DNA of 53,232 nt from an uncultured Pelagibacteraceae bacterium (GTDB taxonomy: Bacteria; Pseudomonadota; Alphaproteobacteria; Pelagibacterales; Pelagibacteraceae), in assembly GCA_902580135.1 (NCBI GenBank), contig CACHJL010000004.1:1-53232 (forward strand), in the 5' to 3' direction. Below the pieces are notes generated by a model. The model worked only from the letters and a program-made list of their open reading frames with translations, had not been told where the DNA came from and did no database searches. The stretch's first letter is position 1; every line of letters begins with the position of its first letter. The position numbers and the translations under genes were made by a program. Below are positions 1 through 7,217 of this stretch, in pieces.

Positions 1-407
1 GAACAGTTGTAATTGGAGGTTTAAATCCTGATTACCCAGGTGATCAATGGCATCATGGTTTATCCAAACTAGTGTTGACTTGTAGAGCTTATGGACTAAG
101 AGCGATAGATGGACCTTTTGGAGATTTTAATGATCCTGAAGCATATGTAGCTGCAGCTAAAAGAGGGGCGGCAATAGGAATAGAAGGCAAGTGGGCTATA
201 CATCCGTCACAAATTGATTTAGCAAATAAAGTTTTTTCACCGCCTGAAGCGGAAGTGAATAAAGCAAAAAGAATTCTTGAAGAACTAGACAAAGCTGCAA
301 AAGAAGGTAAAGGTGCTGCTCAATTAGATGGAAGAATGATAGATGCTGCGTCAGCTAGAATGGCAGAGAATATTGTGAATATTGATAAGCTAATAAATAA
401 AAAATAA
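1..407 (+). CDS. mcl: L-malyl-CoA / beta-methylmalyl-CoA lyase, C-terminal part (5' end outside window)
   Basis: The reading frame is open from base 3, so the ORF-track start at 72 is an artefact of truncation and the gene begins before the window. The visible part reads GGLNPDYPGDQWHHGL, then CRAYGLRAIDGPFGDF and EGKWAIHPSQIDLAN. These are hallmark stretches of HpcH/HpaI-type CitE-like lyases of the malyl-CoA lyase group. The family cleaves malyl-CoA to acetyl-CoA and glyoxylate (or the methylated analogue) in the cytoplasm. It sits 3 bases before the malate-CoA ligase beta gene, which supplies its substrate, so the three genes are most likely one operon. The lyase group is well supported; which CoA ester is preferred cannot be read from this part. 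Confidence 0.85.
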   Translation, partial: TVVIGGLNPDYPGDQWHHGLSKLVLTCRAYGLRAIDGPFGDFNDPEAYVAAAKRGAAIGIEGKWAIHPSQIDLANKVFSPPEAEVNKAKRILEELDKAAKEGKGAAQLDGRMIDAASARMAENIVNIDKLINKK

Positions 408-410
408 AAA

Positions 411-1574
411 ATGGATATACACGAATACCAGGCAAAAAAAATACTTTCAGATTTTGGTGTTTCTATTCCAAGAGGAGGTATTGCATATAGTCCAGAGAAT
501 GCTGAAAACAAAGCTAGAGAAATTGGTGGCACAAAGTGGGTAGTGAAAGCACAAATACATTCAGGAGCGAGAGGAAAAGCAGGCGGAATAATTATATGTG
601 AAACACCTTTAGCAGTTGCTCAAGCAACAGACAAACTATTGGGGAAAAAACTAGTTACTAACCAAACAGGACCAGAGGGAAAAATAGTTAATAGAATTTA
701 TATTGAAGAGGCAACAGAAATTAAGAAAGAGTTGTATTTAGGTCTTGTTTTTGATCGTAGTTCCGAGAGTATAATGGTTGTAGCATCAACAGAAGGCGGT
801 ATGAGTGTTGAAGAAATAGCAAAACAAAAGCCTGAAACTATAATAAGATCAAAAATAGAAGTTGCTGTTGGAATGCAACAATTTCAAGCAAGAGAAATAG
901 CTTTTGGTTTAGGTATCGAACCACAGTTGATTAGAAGAGCTGCTGAAACGATAACTGGATGTTATAGAGCATTTAGTGAATTAGATGCTACAATGGTTGA
1001 GGTAAATCCATTGGTAATTTCTAATCAAGATCAGATACTTGCGCTAGATTGTAAAATGAGTTTTGATAACAATGCGTTATTTAGAAGAAATCAAGTTTCA
1101 GAACTAAGAGACAAAACCCAAGAAAACTCAAATGAAGTTTATGCATCAGATAGAGGATTAAATTACGTAAATCTAGAAGGAAATATTGGAAATATAATTA
1201 ATGGTGCAGGATTAGCAATGGCTTCAATGGATATGATAAAGCTAGCAGGGGGCGAACCTGCAAATTTCTTAGATGTTGGAGGTGGAGCAACACCAGAAAA
1301 AATTGTTAAAGCCTTTAAATTAATTTCTATGGATGAAAAAGTAAAAGTTATATTAGTTAATATATTTGCAGGAATAAATAGATGCGATTGGGTTGCAGAA
1401 GGAATAGTTCAAGCACTACAAAAGATAGATATTAAAGTGCCTTTAGTAATAAGATTAGCAGGTACCAATGTTGAAAAAGGTAATCAAATTTTAAAAGAAA
1501 GTAAAATTAATTATATAGAAGCTGATACATTAGAAGATGCAGCAAACAAAGCGGTTAAAGCTTTAGGAAGTTAA
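411..1574 (+). CDS. mtkA: Malate-CoA ligase (malate thiokinase) beta subunit, succinyl-CoA synthetase beta family
   Basis: A 387-residue ATP-grasp plus CoA-ligase protein starting MDIHEYQAKKIL, the standard SucC-type N-terminus. The segments QQFQAREIAFGLG, KMSFDNNALFRR and GGEPANFLDVGGGA match what I know of MtkA from serine-cycle methylotrophs, and INRCDWVAEGIV is also MtkA-like. The enzyme forms malyl-CoA from malate, CoA and ATP with the alpha subunit encoded next. The neighbouring malyl-CoA lyase supports malate over succinate as substrate, since a TCA-cycle sucCD pair would normally sit with sucAB. Spacing is 3 bases from the lyase gene and 1 base from the alpha subunit. The alternative is a plain sucC; substrate choice is inference. 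Confidence 0.8.
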   Translation: MDIHEYQAKKILSDFGVSIPRGGIAYSPENAENKAREIGGTKWVVKAQIHSGARGKAGGIIICETPLAVAQATDKLLGKKLVTNQTGPEGKIVNRIYIEEATEIKKELYLGLVFDRSSESIMVVASTEGGMSVEEIAKQKPETIIRSKIEVAVGMQQFQAREIAFGLGIEPQLIRRAAETITGCYRAFSELDATMVEVNPLVISNQDQILALDCKMSFDNNALFRRNQVSELRDKTQENSNEVYASDRGLNYVNLEGNIGNIINGAGLAMASMDMIKLAGGEPANFLDVGGGATPEKIVKAFKLISMDEKVKVILVNIFAGINRCDWVAEGIVQALQKIDIKVPLVIRLAGTNVEKGNQILKESKINYIEADTLEDAANKAVKALGS

Positions 1575-1575
1575 C

Positions 1576-2463
1576 ATGGCAGTCATAATAGACAAAAATA
1601 CAAAAATTATTATTCAAGGTTTTACTGGAAAGATGGGAAGTTTTCATGCTGAAGAAATGATAAAGTATGGTTCCAATATTGTTGGAGGAGTAACACCTGG
1701 AAAAGGTGGAACTAAACATCTCAATCTTCCTGTTTTTAATACTGTAAAAGAGGCTGTAAAAAATACTGGAGCTACAGCTTCTATATTATTTGTTCCACCT
1801 GCATTTGCCGCTGACTCGGCAATGGAAGCAGCTGATGCTGGAATTAAAAGTTGTGTTGCAATAGTAGACGGTATCCCCTCACACGATATGATTAGAATTA
1901 AACGTTACATGAGAAGATATACCAAAACTGAAAAAATGAGTTTGGTTGGCCCAAACTGTGCAGGGATTATAAGCCCCGGGAAATCGATGTTAGGAATTAT
2001 GCCTGGCCATATATATAAAGAAGGAAGAGTTGGAATAATTAGTAGATCAGGGACTTTAGGTTATGAAGCTGCGCAACAATTAAAAAATCTAAATATTGGT
2101 GTTTCAACAAGCGTTGGTATTGGTGGAGACCCTATTAACGGAAGTTCTTTTAAAGATATTATAGGAAAATTTGAACAAGATGAAGAAACAGATGTAATAC
2201 TAATGATAGGTGAAATTGGCGGACCCCAAGAGGTTGCCGCTGGAGAGTTTGCAAAAGAAAATATGAAAAAGCCGGTTGTAGCTTATATTGCTGGTTTAAC
2301 TGCACCTAAAGGAAGAGTTATGGGTCATGCTGGAGCTATAGTTTCTGCTTATGGTGAGAGTGCAGTTGAAAAAGTCGAAATATTAAAAGAGTATGGAATT
2401 ACTATCTCAAAAAATCCATCAGTTATGGGAGAAACTGTTAAAAACGTACTTAGCAAGTCTTAA
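1576..2463 (+). CDS. mtkB: Malate-CoA ligase alpha subunit, succinyl-CoA synthetase alpha family
   Basis: A 295-residue CoA-binding and ligase protein. It starts MAVIIDKNTKIIIQGFTGKMG, with the nucleotide-binding GFTGKMG, and has the catalytic phosphohistidine motif MGHAGAI with the histidine at residue 251. GPNCAGIISPGKSMLGIMPGHIY matches malate thiokinase alpha subunits well. It forms a heteromer with the product of the upstream gene. The last bases overlap by 4 with the convergent small gene on the minus strand, so no terminator fits between them. I see no defect. A succinyl-CoA synthetase role cannot be excluded from sequence alone. Confidence 0.8.
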   Translation: MAVIIDKNTKIIIQGFTGKMGSFHAEEMIKYGSNIVGGVTPGKGGTKHLNLPVFNTVKEAVKNTGATASILFVPPAFAADSAMEAADAGIKSCVAIVDGIPSHDMIRIKRYMRRYTKTEKMSLVGPNCAGIISPGKSMLGIMPGHIYKEGRVGIISRSGTLGYEAAQQLKNLNIGVSTSVGIGGDPINGSSFKDIIGKFEQDEETDVILMIGEIGGPQEVAAGEFAKENMKKPVVAYIAGLTAPKGRVMGHAGAIVSAYGESAVEKVEILKEYGITISKNPSVMGETVKNVLSKS

Positions 2464-2807
2464 AGTACTAAATTTTTTAAAGTGGTAATATAATTATCAA
2501 ATTCTTTAACAAAAGATGGGGTTGGTTTTATAAATTTTTTTCTTTGGTCAATCGAAGTTTTTTCTAAATGAAAAAACCCTTTTTCAACAGCTTCTGTTAT
2601 AATAATTGCAGATTTAGGTCTTGATGTTTTAAATAGCTTTGTTTTGAGTTCTTCCACCGATAGTTCTTGACTATGCTTATGAGCAGACATAACTAATAAC
2701 ATCATATGATAGTGTGATGGTGATTTTCTAAAAAAATAGTTGCTAGAACGATGAGATTGTTTCATCTGAGTTTCCCAAAATTCTAATAAATTTTTTGTAT
2801 CTTGCAT
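2460..2807 (-). CDS. Small winged-helix (MarR-like) protein downstream of tdm, putative regulator
   Basis: A 115-residue cytoplasmic protein without signal peptide or membrane segment. The middle reads SVEELKTKLFKTSRPKSAIIITEAVEKGFFHLEKTSIDQRKKFIKPT. This resembles a winged helix: a helix-turn-helix (residues about 50-75), then a basic wing with DQRKKFIKPT comparable to the DRR-type wing of MarR proteins. It begins on the base next to the tdm stop, so it is probably co-transcribed with tdm and may regulate the amine island. At 115 residues it is shorter than typical MarR proteins (about 140-150). The fold call is from pattern only; a regulatory role is inference from position. Confidence 0.5.
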   Translation of the reverse strand: MQDTKNLLEFWETQMKQSHRSSNYFFRKSPSHYHMMLLVMSAHKHSQELSVEELKTKLFKTSRPKSAIIITEAVEKGFFHLEKTSIDQRKKFIKPTPSFVKEFDNYITTLKNLVL

Positions 2808-4121
2808 TTAAGCTCTAACTCTAGTTTTTTGCGGATCATAATGTGGAAATCCAACTATTTTTGCAGAAATTCTTTTTTGTTCTCCATCAATCTTTCCAAC
2901 TTCAACTTCTGTGCCTAATTCAGAATGACCAACATCTATTCTGCATAAAGCAATATTTTTATTAAGTGTTGGAGAAATGCATCCACTTGTAACAATACCC
3001 ACTTGTGCTCTACCAATGTGAACACAGTCCCCATGGTTAGCGATTTCTTTACTGATCAACTCAAGACCTACTAGTTTTTTTTGAGGATTTTCTTTTCTTT
3101 TAATTAAACTTTCTTTTCCAATAAAATCATCTGTTTTTGTTTTTAATGGTACAGTAAAACCTACACCTGCTTCAAAAGGATCGATTTGTCCATCAAATTC
3201 ATTTCCAAAAAGAATTAATCCAGCTTCAATTCTTAATAAATCTAAAGCAGCAAAACCAGCTGGTATTAAACCATCATCCTTTCCTGCATTCATAACTTTA
3301 TCCCATAGAATTGGAGCATCTTTAGGATGACACCATACTTCGTAACCTAATTCTCCTGTGTAACCTGTTCTTGAAACCATTAAAGGTATTCCATTTAATT
3401 CTTCAAGTCTGCAAATAGTGAATCTAAACCATTGCAATTCTGAAATAGAAGGTTGTGTAGGAGGAGTAAAAATAATTTTTTCAAGAATTTTTCTACTATT
3501 TGGTCCTTGTAATGAAATATTATTAATCTGATCGGTGGAATTTTTAATTAAAACTTTATAATTTTTTTTAACTGCTTGCTCTTTTAGCCATTGCCCAGCA
3601 TATTCATCGCCACAAATCCATCTAAAACCATGATCACTTAGTTTTAGTAGAGTTCCATCATCAAACATAGTTCCATTTTCATAGCACATTGAAGAATAAA
3701 CTACCTGACCAACTGAAAGTTTTTTTATATTTCGTGTTAAAGTATAATTCATTAGCTCTTCAGCATCAGGACCAAGTATTTCAAACTTTCTTAGAGATGA
3801 TAAGTCAATGACAACTGCTTTTTCACGACAAGCAGTATACTCATTAATTATTCCATGTTTAGTATAATCATTAGGCAACCAAAAACCTCTAGCGTCAACA
3901 AAGTTTCTTGTAAGCTTAGAAGTTCTTTCATGAAAACCTGTATTTCTAGTTAATTTTGTTTCAGAGTCAGTTTTCATTCTAAATGCAAAAGATTTTCTAA
4001 ATTCTTTATTTTTATCATAAGTTCTAACAAATATATCTGTAGGATTCCATGAATTACAAGGGTCTATATCACTAGGACATGCTGATGTTCCGCAAGTTAA
4101 ATCTTTTAGTGCTTTAAACAT
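2808..4121 (-). CDS. tdm: Tdm C-terminal fragment: end of DUF1989 domain plus GcvT-like tetrahydrofolate-binding domain
   Basis: A 437-residue ORF as called. Its first 35 or so residues (FKALKDLTCGTSACPSDIDPCN) are the C-terminal edge of the DUF1989 domain, so the ATG at 4121 is an internal methionine of the longer frame (codon 342), not a natural gene start. From about residue 60 it is a glycine-cleavage T protein-like domain with YTACREKAVVIDLSSL, MFDDGTLLKL, SRTGYTGELGYEVW and a C-terminal beta-barrel part. In Tdm this domain passes the released formaldehyde to tetrahydrofolate. GGAG lies 8 bases before the ATG, so independent translation is conceivable. Without the UGA context this would be annotated as an aminomethyltransferase. 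Confidence 0.75.
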   Translation of the reverse strand: MFKALKDLTCGTSACPSDIDPCNSWNPTDIFVRTYDKNKEFRKSFAFRMKTDSETKLTRNTGFHERTSKLTRNFVDARGFWLPNDYTKHGIINEYTACREKAVVIDLSSLRKFEILGPDAEELMNYTLTRNIKKLSVGQVVYSSMCYENGTMFDDGTLLKLSDHGFRWICGDEYAGQWLKEQAVKKNYKVLIKNSTDQINNISLQGPNSRKILEKIIFTPPTQPSISELQWFRFTICRLEELNGIPLMVSRTGYTGELGYEVWCHPKDAPILWDKVMNAGKDDGLIPAGFAALDLLRIEAGLILFGNEFDGQIDPFEAGVGFTVPLKTKTDDFIGKESLIKRKENPQKKLVGLELISKEIANHGDCVHIGRAQVGIVTSGCISPTLNKNIALCRIDVGHSELGTEVEVGKIDGEQKRISAKIVGFPHYDPQKTRVRA

Positions 4122-4211
4122 TACATAATCTCCAGGTCTTGCATAAGATTCATCTGAAACTAATGAGTTGAGTCCTCCAGCAGAAGTATTGAAGAAAAGG
4201 TTTATTGCGTG

Positions 4212-5144
4212 TCACCCCCTTTTTTTTTGAACTCCAAATTTTTCCATTGTTTCACTTAAATTATCAGAACAATTTGGATGTCCAAAATAACCCGCATCTT
4301 CATAATATTTTGATGTACAAGCTAAATTAAATGTATCATGTTTACCAACAGTATCTCTAATTACTTCAACCAATGGTTCATGATCAGTATCATAAAATTT
4401 AGAAAATAATCCTGGTCCCGGAAAAGTGTTTCCCATAAAAGTTCGCGTTGTTTGCCAATCTAAACCTTTTTCAATTCTTTTATCTAATTTTGCTGTATCA
4501 AATGCAACGAAGTCAGAACATTGTCTTCCCGTTGGACAAATAACTTGAATGTAATCTCCTTCTTTAACTTGAAATGATATTGCAGTTTGTCGATCAATAT
4601 TTATTTCATTTAAAGGGTCGAAAATAGGATCTGGAATTATAGAGTGTTCTTTATCTTTAGTTATTTTTGCTCTTTTTATGAATATAGTTAAGTCAGTTGT
4701 AGGATTTTGTTCGTGTATTAACATGTTTGATCCTGGTGCAGAAAAAATACAATAACATTTATCTTTTGCTTGAACTTTTAAACTTTCACCTGGTCTAGTA
4801 TCTTTATCAAAAATTACGGCAGACTTAGATTTATCAATATCTAAATTTCTTTTTTTTAATTGATAAGCTGCAGTTAAAGAAGCTTCATCTTTTTTTGAAA
4901 GAATCTTTTTTATTTCAGATGAGTTTTTGTTTTCTTTAAGATTTAAAATAGATAGTTCAGACTTTCCATCTTTGTTAAAAACTAAAATTTCACAAATTTG
5001 ATTACCTTCATCATTTATAATTTCTATTTCATCTTCTGGGAAAATTTGAATACCAGAAAGTCCTCCACCATTAACAACATATCTTTCAACTCCAAGTGGT
5101 AAAATATTTAATCCCGGTTCTTTAATATTTAAACTAGTAGGCAT
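4212..5144 (-). CDS. tdm: Tdm N-terminal fragment: DUF1989 metal-binding domain ending at the in-frame UGA
   Basis: This 310-residue ORF is the 5' piece of tdm as an ORF caller would report it. It has VICPTGRQCSDFVAFD (residues 202-216), LACTSKYYEDAGYFGHPNCSDN (275-295) and MGNTFPGPGLFSKF, all typical of DUF1989 proteins. It ends at VQKKRG. It contains two of the three putative zinc cysteines (C276, C292) but not the third, nor the last strands of the barrel, so if made alone it should be unable to fold or bind metal normally. The start ATG lies 143 bases from the divergent tmoX-like gene, and the gap holds the promoter region for both. No in-frame alternative start changes the picture. Confidence 0.75.
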   Translation of the reverse strand: MPTSLNIKEPGLNILPLGVERYVVNGGGLSGIQIFPEDEIEIINDEGNQICEILVFNKDGKSELSILNLKENKNSSEIKKILSKKDEASLTAAYQLKKRNLDIDKSKSAVIFDKDTRPGESLKVQAKDKCYCIFSAPGSNMLIHEQNPTTDLTIFIKRAKITKDKEHSIIPDPIFDPLNEINIDRQTAISFQVKEGDYIQVICPTGRQCSDFVAFDTAKLDKRIEKGLDWQTTRTFMGNTFPGPGLFSKFYDTDHEPLVEVIRDTVGKHDTFNLACTSKYYEDAGYFGHPNCSDNLSETMEKFGVQKKRG

Positions 5145-5226
5145 ATCTAATATTTCTAATTAAATTATATCAATAATCATAACTTTAGATATAAAAATTA
5201 TATATAAAAATAGATAAACATCTGCA

Positions 5227-5255
5227 TTGACTAAGCATTCAAATAGTAACATAAT
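5227..5255 (+). promoter_or_regulatory. Sigma-70-type promoter for the tmoX-like gene
   Basis: TTGACT (5227-5232) is followed after 17 bases by CATAAT (5250-5255), a near-consensus -35/-10 pair. The expected transcript start is near 5262, giving a leader of about 26 bases. That leader contains a strong purine-rich ribosome site, AAGGAAAGGGG (5272-5282), 5 bases before the ATG at 5288. Such a strong site is unusual in this window and fits a highly expressed binding protein. Confidence 0.6.
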
Positions 5256-5287
5256 TAATCAACTTAATATTAAGGAAAGGGGAAAAA

Positions 5288-6241
5288 ATGAGAAAAATAA
5301 TATCTCTTTTATCTGCTTTAATTATTTCAGTATTTTCGTTTGCTGGAATAGCTAATTCAGCAGATAGCAAGAAACCTATCGTTATCCCAACACATAATTG
5401 GTCAAGCCAAATTGTAATGGCTTATGTAATTGGTGGAATTATGGAAAGCATGGGAAACAATGTAAAATATGTAAACGCTGACTCTCAAGCAGTTTATGAA
5501 TCAATCCGTATTGGTGATGTAACTATATCACATGAAGTTTGGGAATCTGCATTTGGTAAATCATTTACAACAGCTTTAGACAAAGGTGGTTTGCTTGACT
5601 GGGGTGATCATGAAGCAAGAACTCTTGAGGATATGGGATATCCAAATTGGGTTGCTGAAAAAGGATTGTGCCCAGGTCTGCCAGACTGGACAGCTTTAAA
5701 AAATCCAGACTGTGCAAAAAACTTTACAACACCTGACTCTCCAGATGGAAAAGGAAGAATGTTGGAAGGTCCGCAAACTTGGCATGGTGATTTAATTCCT
5801 CAAAGAGTTGATGCATTAGGCTTAGGAGACCTTTGGTGGGTTAAATTTGCTGGAAGTGCAGATGCGCTTTGGGCAGAGTTAGCAGCAGCTAAAAAAGAAG
5901 GAAGAGGAACTATCATATTTAACTGGACACCAAACTTTACTGATGGTGCTGGTTTTACATTTATAGACTTCCCTCCATACACAGCTGGTTGTAGACCAGA
6001 AGATGGTGGAGATGGAAAATGTGGTTCTCCAGATGGTTATTTGAAAAAAGCAGTTAACGCTGATTTTCCAAAAACTCATCCAAAAGCAGCTGCAATGTTC
6101 AAAAAAATGTCATTCTCTACAAGTCAAATTGGTGCAATGGCAGCTTTAGTTGACGTTGACAAAATGACTCATGAAGATGCAGCTAAAAAGTGGTTAGCAG
6201 ACAATAAGAGCGTGTGGGAAGAATTTACACACGATCATTAA
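5288..6241 (+). CDS. tmoX: TMAO-type ABC transporter periplasmic binding protein (TmoX-like, ProX/OpuAC family)
   Basis: A 317-residue exported solute-binding protein with a signal peptide (MRKIISLLSALIISVFSFAGIANSA, cleavage near residue 25). It belongs to the glycine betaine/proline family (OpuAC), with PTHNWSSQIVMAYVIGGIMESMG near the mature N-terminus and tryptophan-rich stretches (LGDLWWVKFAG, FNWTPNF) suited to caging a quaternary or N-oxide amine. The cysteines in GLCPGLPDWTALKNPDCAK and AGCRPEDGGDGKCG suggest disulfides. It faces tdm head to head, and tmm is in the same island, so TMAO is the most likely ligand; glycine betaine or choline remain possible. It has its own strong promoter and a terminator right after it. 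Confidence 0.72.
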   Translation: MRKIISLLSALIISVFSFAGIANSADSKKPIVIPTHNWSSQIVMAYVIGGIMESMGNNVKYVNADSQAVYESIRIGDVTISHEVWESAFGKSFTTALDKGGLLDWGDHEARTLEDMGYPNWVAEKGLCPGLPDWTALKNPDCAKNFTTPDSPDGKGRMLEGPQTWHGDLIPQRVDALGLGDLWWVKFAGSADALWAELAAAKKEGRGTIIFNWTPNFTDGAGFTFIDFPPYTAGCRPEDGGDGKCGSPDGYLKKAVNADFPKTHPKAAAMFKKMSFSTSQIGAMAALVDVDKMTHEDAAKKWLADNKSVWEEFTHDH

Positions 6242-6265
6242 GGTCTTAAGGAAAAGAAACTTATA

Positions 6266-6301
6266 AATCTCTCCCAACAATGTTGGGGGAGATTTTTTTT
6301 T
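6266..6301 (+). terminator. Rho-independent terminator after tmoX
   Basis: AATCTCTCCCAAC (6266-6278) pairs with GTTGGGGGAGATT (6282-6294) around an AAT loop: a 13-base stem with one T-G wobble. It is followed by a run of T residues (6293-6301). It is by far the clearest terminator in the window. It should limit transcription into the next genes and lets the binding protein be made in excess over the membrane subunits encoded 1.5 kb downstream. Confidence 0.92.
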
Positions 6302-6335
6302 GAATTTTTAATTCAGTGATTTAAAATATACACAA

Positions 6336-6797
6336 ATGATCAAATTTTTTTTTTATATATTTCTAAGCTTCCTATTTTTTAATATATCATTAGCAAAAGA
6401 TGTAGATATACAAGAGAATATTGATTTAAGTTTTAAATGTGATTTAGAAAAAAAAATACTTAAGAATTCTGAATATAATTACAAAACTTTTCTAGCTAAA
6501 GATATAGATGATAAAGATTTAAATAAATTTGATATTAAGGCAAAAAAACCAGACACACTTTTTATTAACGGATTATCTTTATTTCTGTCAGATAGTAAAA
6601 AACTAAATGTTAAAGTAGTAAATAAAGATGTAGTTTTATTCAAAGCAAGTGATAAAAAAAAGAATTACTCAGAGTCAGCAATTATAAATAGAAAATCAGG
6701 CGAATTAGTTCATGAAATTACAAGAAATATAAAAAGTGAAAATTCAGAAAAAGATATTTTTTTTTATTCATGCAGCAAAAGAAAGAAAAATGTGTGA
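6336..6797 (+). CDS. Hypothetical exported protein
   Basis: A 153-residue protein I do not recognise. It begins MIKFFFYIFLSFLFFNISLA, a signal peptide with likely cleavage before KDVD. The mature part is lysine-rich and hydrophilic, with two cysteines far apart (SFKCDLEK near the mature N-terminus and YSCSKRKK near the end) that could form a disulfide in the periplasm. It lies between the tmoX terminator and a MORN-repeat gene, all on the plus strand. No link to amine transport is visible beyond position. Confidence 0.6.
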   Translation: MIKFFFYIFLSFLFFNISLAKDVDIQENIDLSFKCDLEKKILKNSEYNYKTFLAKDIDDKDLNKFDIKAKKPDTLFINGLSLFLSDSKKLNVKVVNKDVVLFKASDKKKNYSESAIINRKSGELVHEITRNIKSENSEKDIFFYSCSKRKKNV

Positions 6798-6831
6798 TTT
6801 TTTTTTAATTAAATATGTGTAAAATAATATT

Positions 6832-7209
6832 ATGAAAAATTTAATTATTTGTGCAATTTTTAGTTTTTTTATTACATCTGAAGTTTTAGCTCGTAGCACA
6901 GGATGCAAAGAAGGAAATTGCGAAAATGGTTATGGGTTATGGGTATACACTGACAAAACAACTTACGAAGGATATTGGGTTGGTACAAAAAAACATGGCC
7001 AAGGAACAGAAACCTGGCCTAATGGATATATATATAAAGGTGAATTCGAGAATAGTGTTTGGAGCGGCCAAGGTACTTTATATTTTCCAAATGGTGCAAC
7101 GTATGTAGGAGAATGGGCCAATGGATTTATGAACGGACAAGGAACTTTTACCTGGTCTGATGGTAAAGAAAAAACAGGCACTTGGATAAATGGGAAATTA
7201 CAAGAATAA
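6832..7209 (+). CDS. Exported MORN-repeat protein
   Basis: A 125-residue protein with a signal peptide (MKNLIICAIFSFFITSEVLA, cleavage near residue 20). It carries about four MORN-type repeats of the form Y-x-G-x-[FW]-x-x-G-x-x-x-G-x-G-x-x-x-[WF]-x-[ND]-G: YEGYWVGTKKHGQGTETWPNG, YKGEFENSVWSGQGTLYFPNG, YVGEWANGFMNGQGTFTW, then a partial TGTWINGK. MORN repeats form an elongated beta-hairpin scaffold. In bacteria they often sit in envelope proteins, but a biochemical role cannot be assigned. It is followed after 8 bases by a membrane-protein gene, so the two may form one unit. Confidence 0.75.
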   Translation: MKNLIICAIFSFFITSEVLARSTGCKEGNCENGYGLWVYTDKTTYEGYWVGTKKHGQGTETWPNGYIYKGEFENSVWSGQGTLYFPNGATYVGEWANGFMNGQGTFTWSDGKEKTGTWINGKLQE

Positions 7210-7217
7210 TTAAAACA

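Larger units (their letters stand above)
2808..5144 (-). pseudogene. tdm: Trimethylamine N-oxide demethylase, full-length frame interrupted by one in-frame UGA
   Basis: The two ORFs 4212-5144 and 2808-4121 lie in exactly the same frame (5144 minus 4121 is 341 codons). Between them only one codon is a stop: UGA at 4214-4212, codon 311. Translating on gives HAINLFFNTSAGG, then SYARPGDYVMF, directly joining the 437-residue ORF. PGDY and the following TCGTSACP are typical of the DUF1989 domain. The joined protein would be 778 codons, with an N-terminal DUF1989 metal domain and a C-terminal GcvT-like folate domain, which is the architecture of Tdm (TMAO to dimethylamine plus formaldehyde). C276, C292 and C356 keep the 16- and 64-residue spacing I recall for the zinc cysteines of the Methylocella enzyme. 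The UGA may replace a Trp codon. Pseudogene, polymorphism, readthrough and assembly error are all possible. Confidence 0.8.

Noticed and set aside
4212-4214. Genome-wide UGA-as-tryptophan code
   Set aside because: UGA ends other genes at natural C-termini (cysS at 41196-41198, cimA at 42794-42796, the SPOUT methyltransferase at 43507-43509, the TauE/SafE gene at 26152-26154).
4212-4214. Selenocysteine at the tdm UGA
   Set aside because: No selenocysteine insertion hairpin is evident after the UGA, and the position does not match a metal cysteine in the spacing comparison.
4195-4230. Programmed frameshift or polymerase slippage at the A9G5 run of tdm
   Set aside because: Both alternative frames hit stop codons soon after, and the downstream part is in the original frame, so slippage by one base cannot give full-length Tdm.
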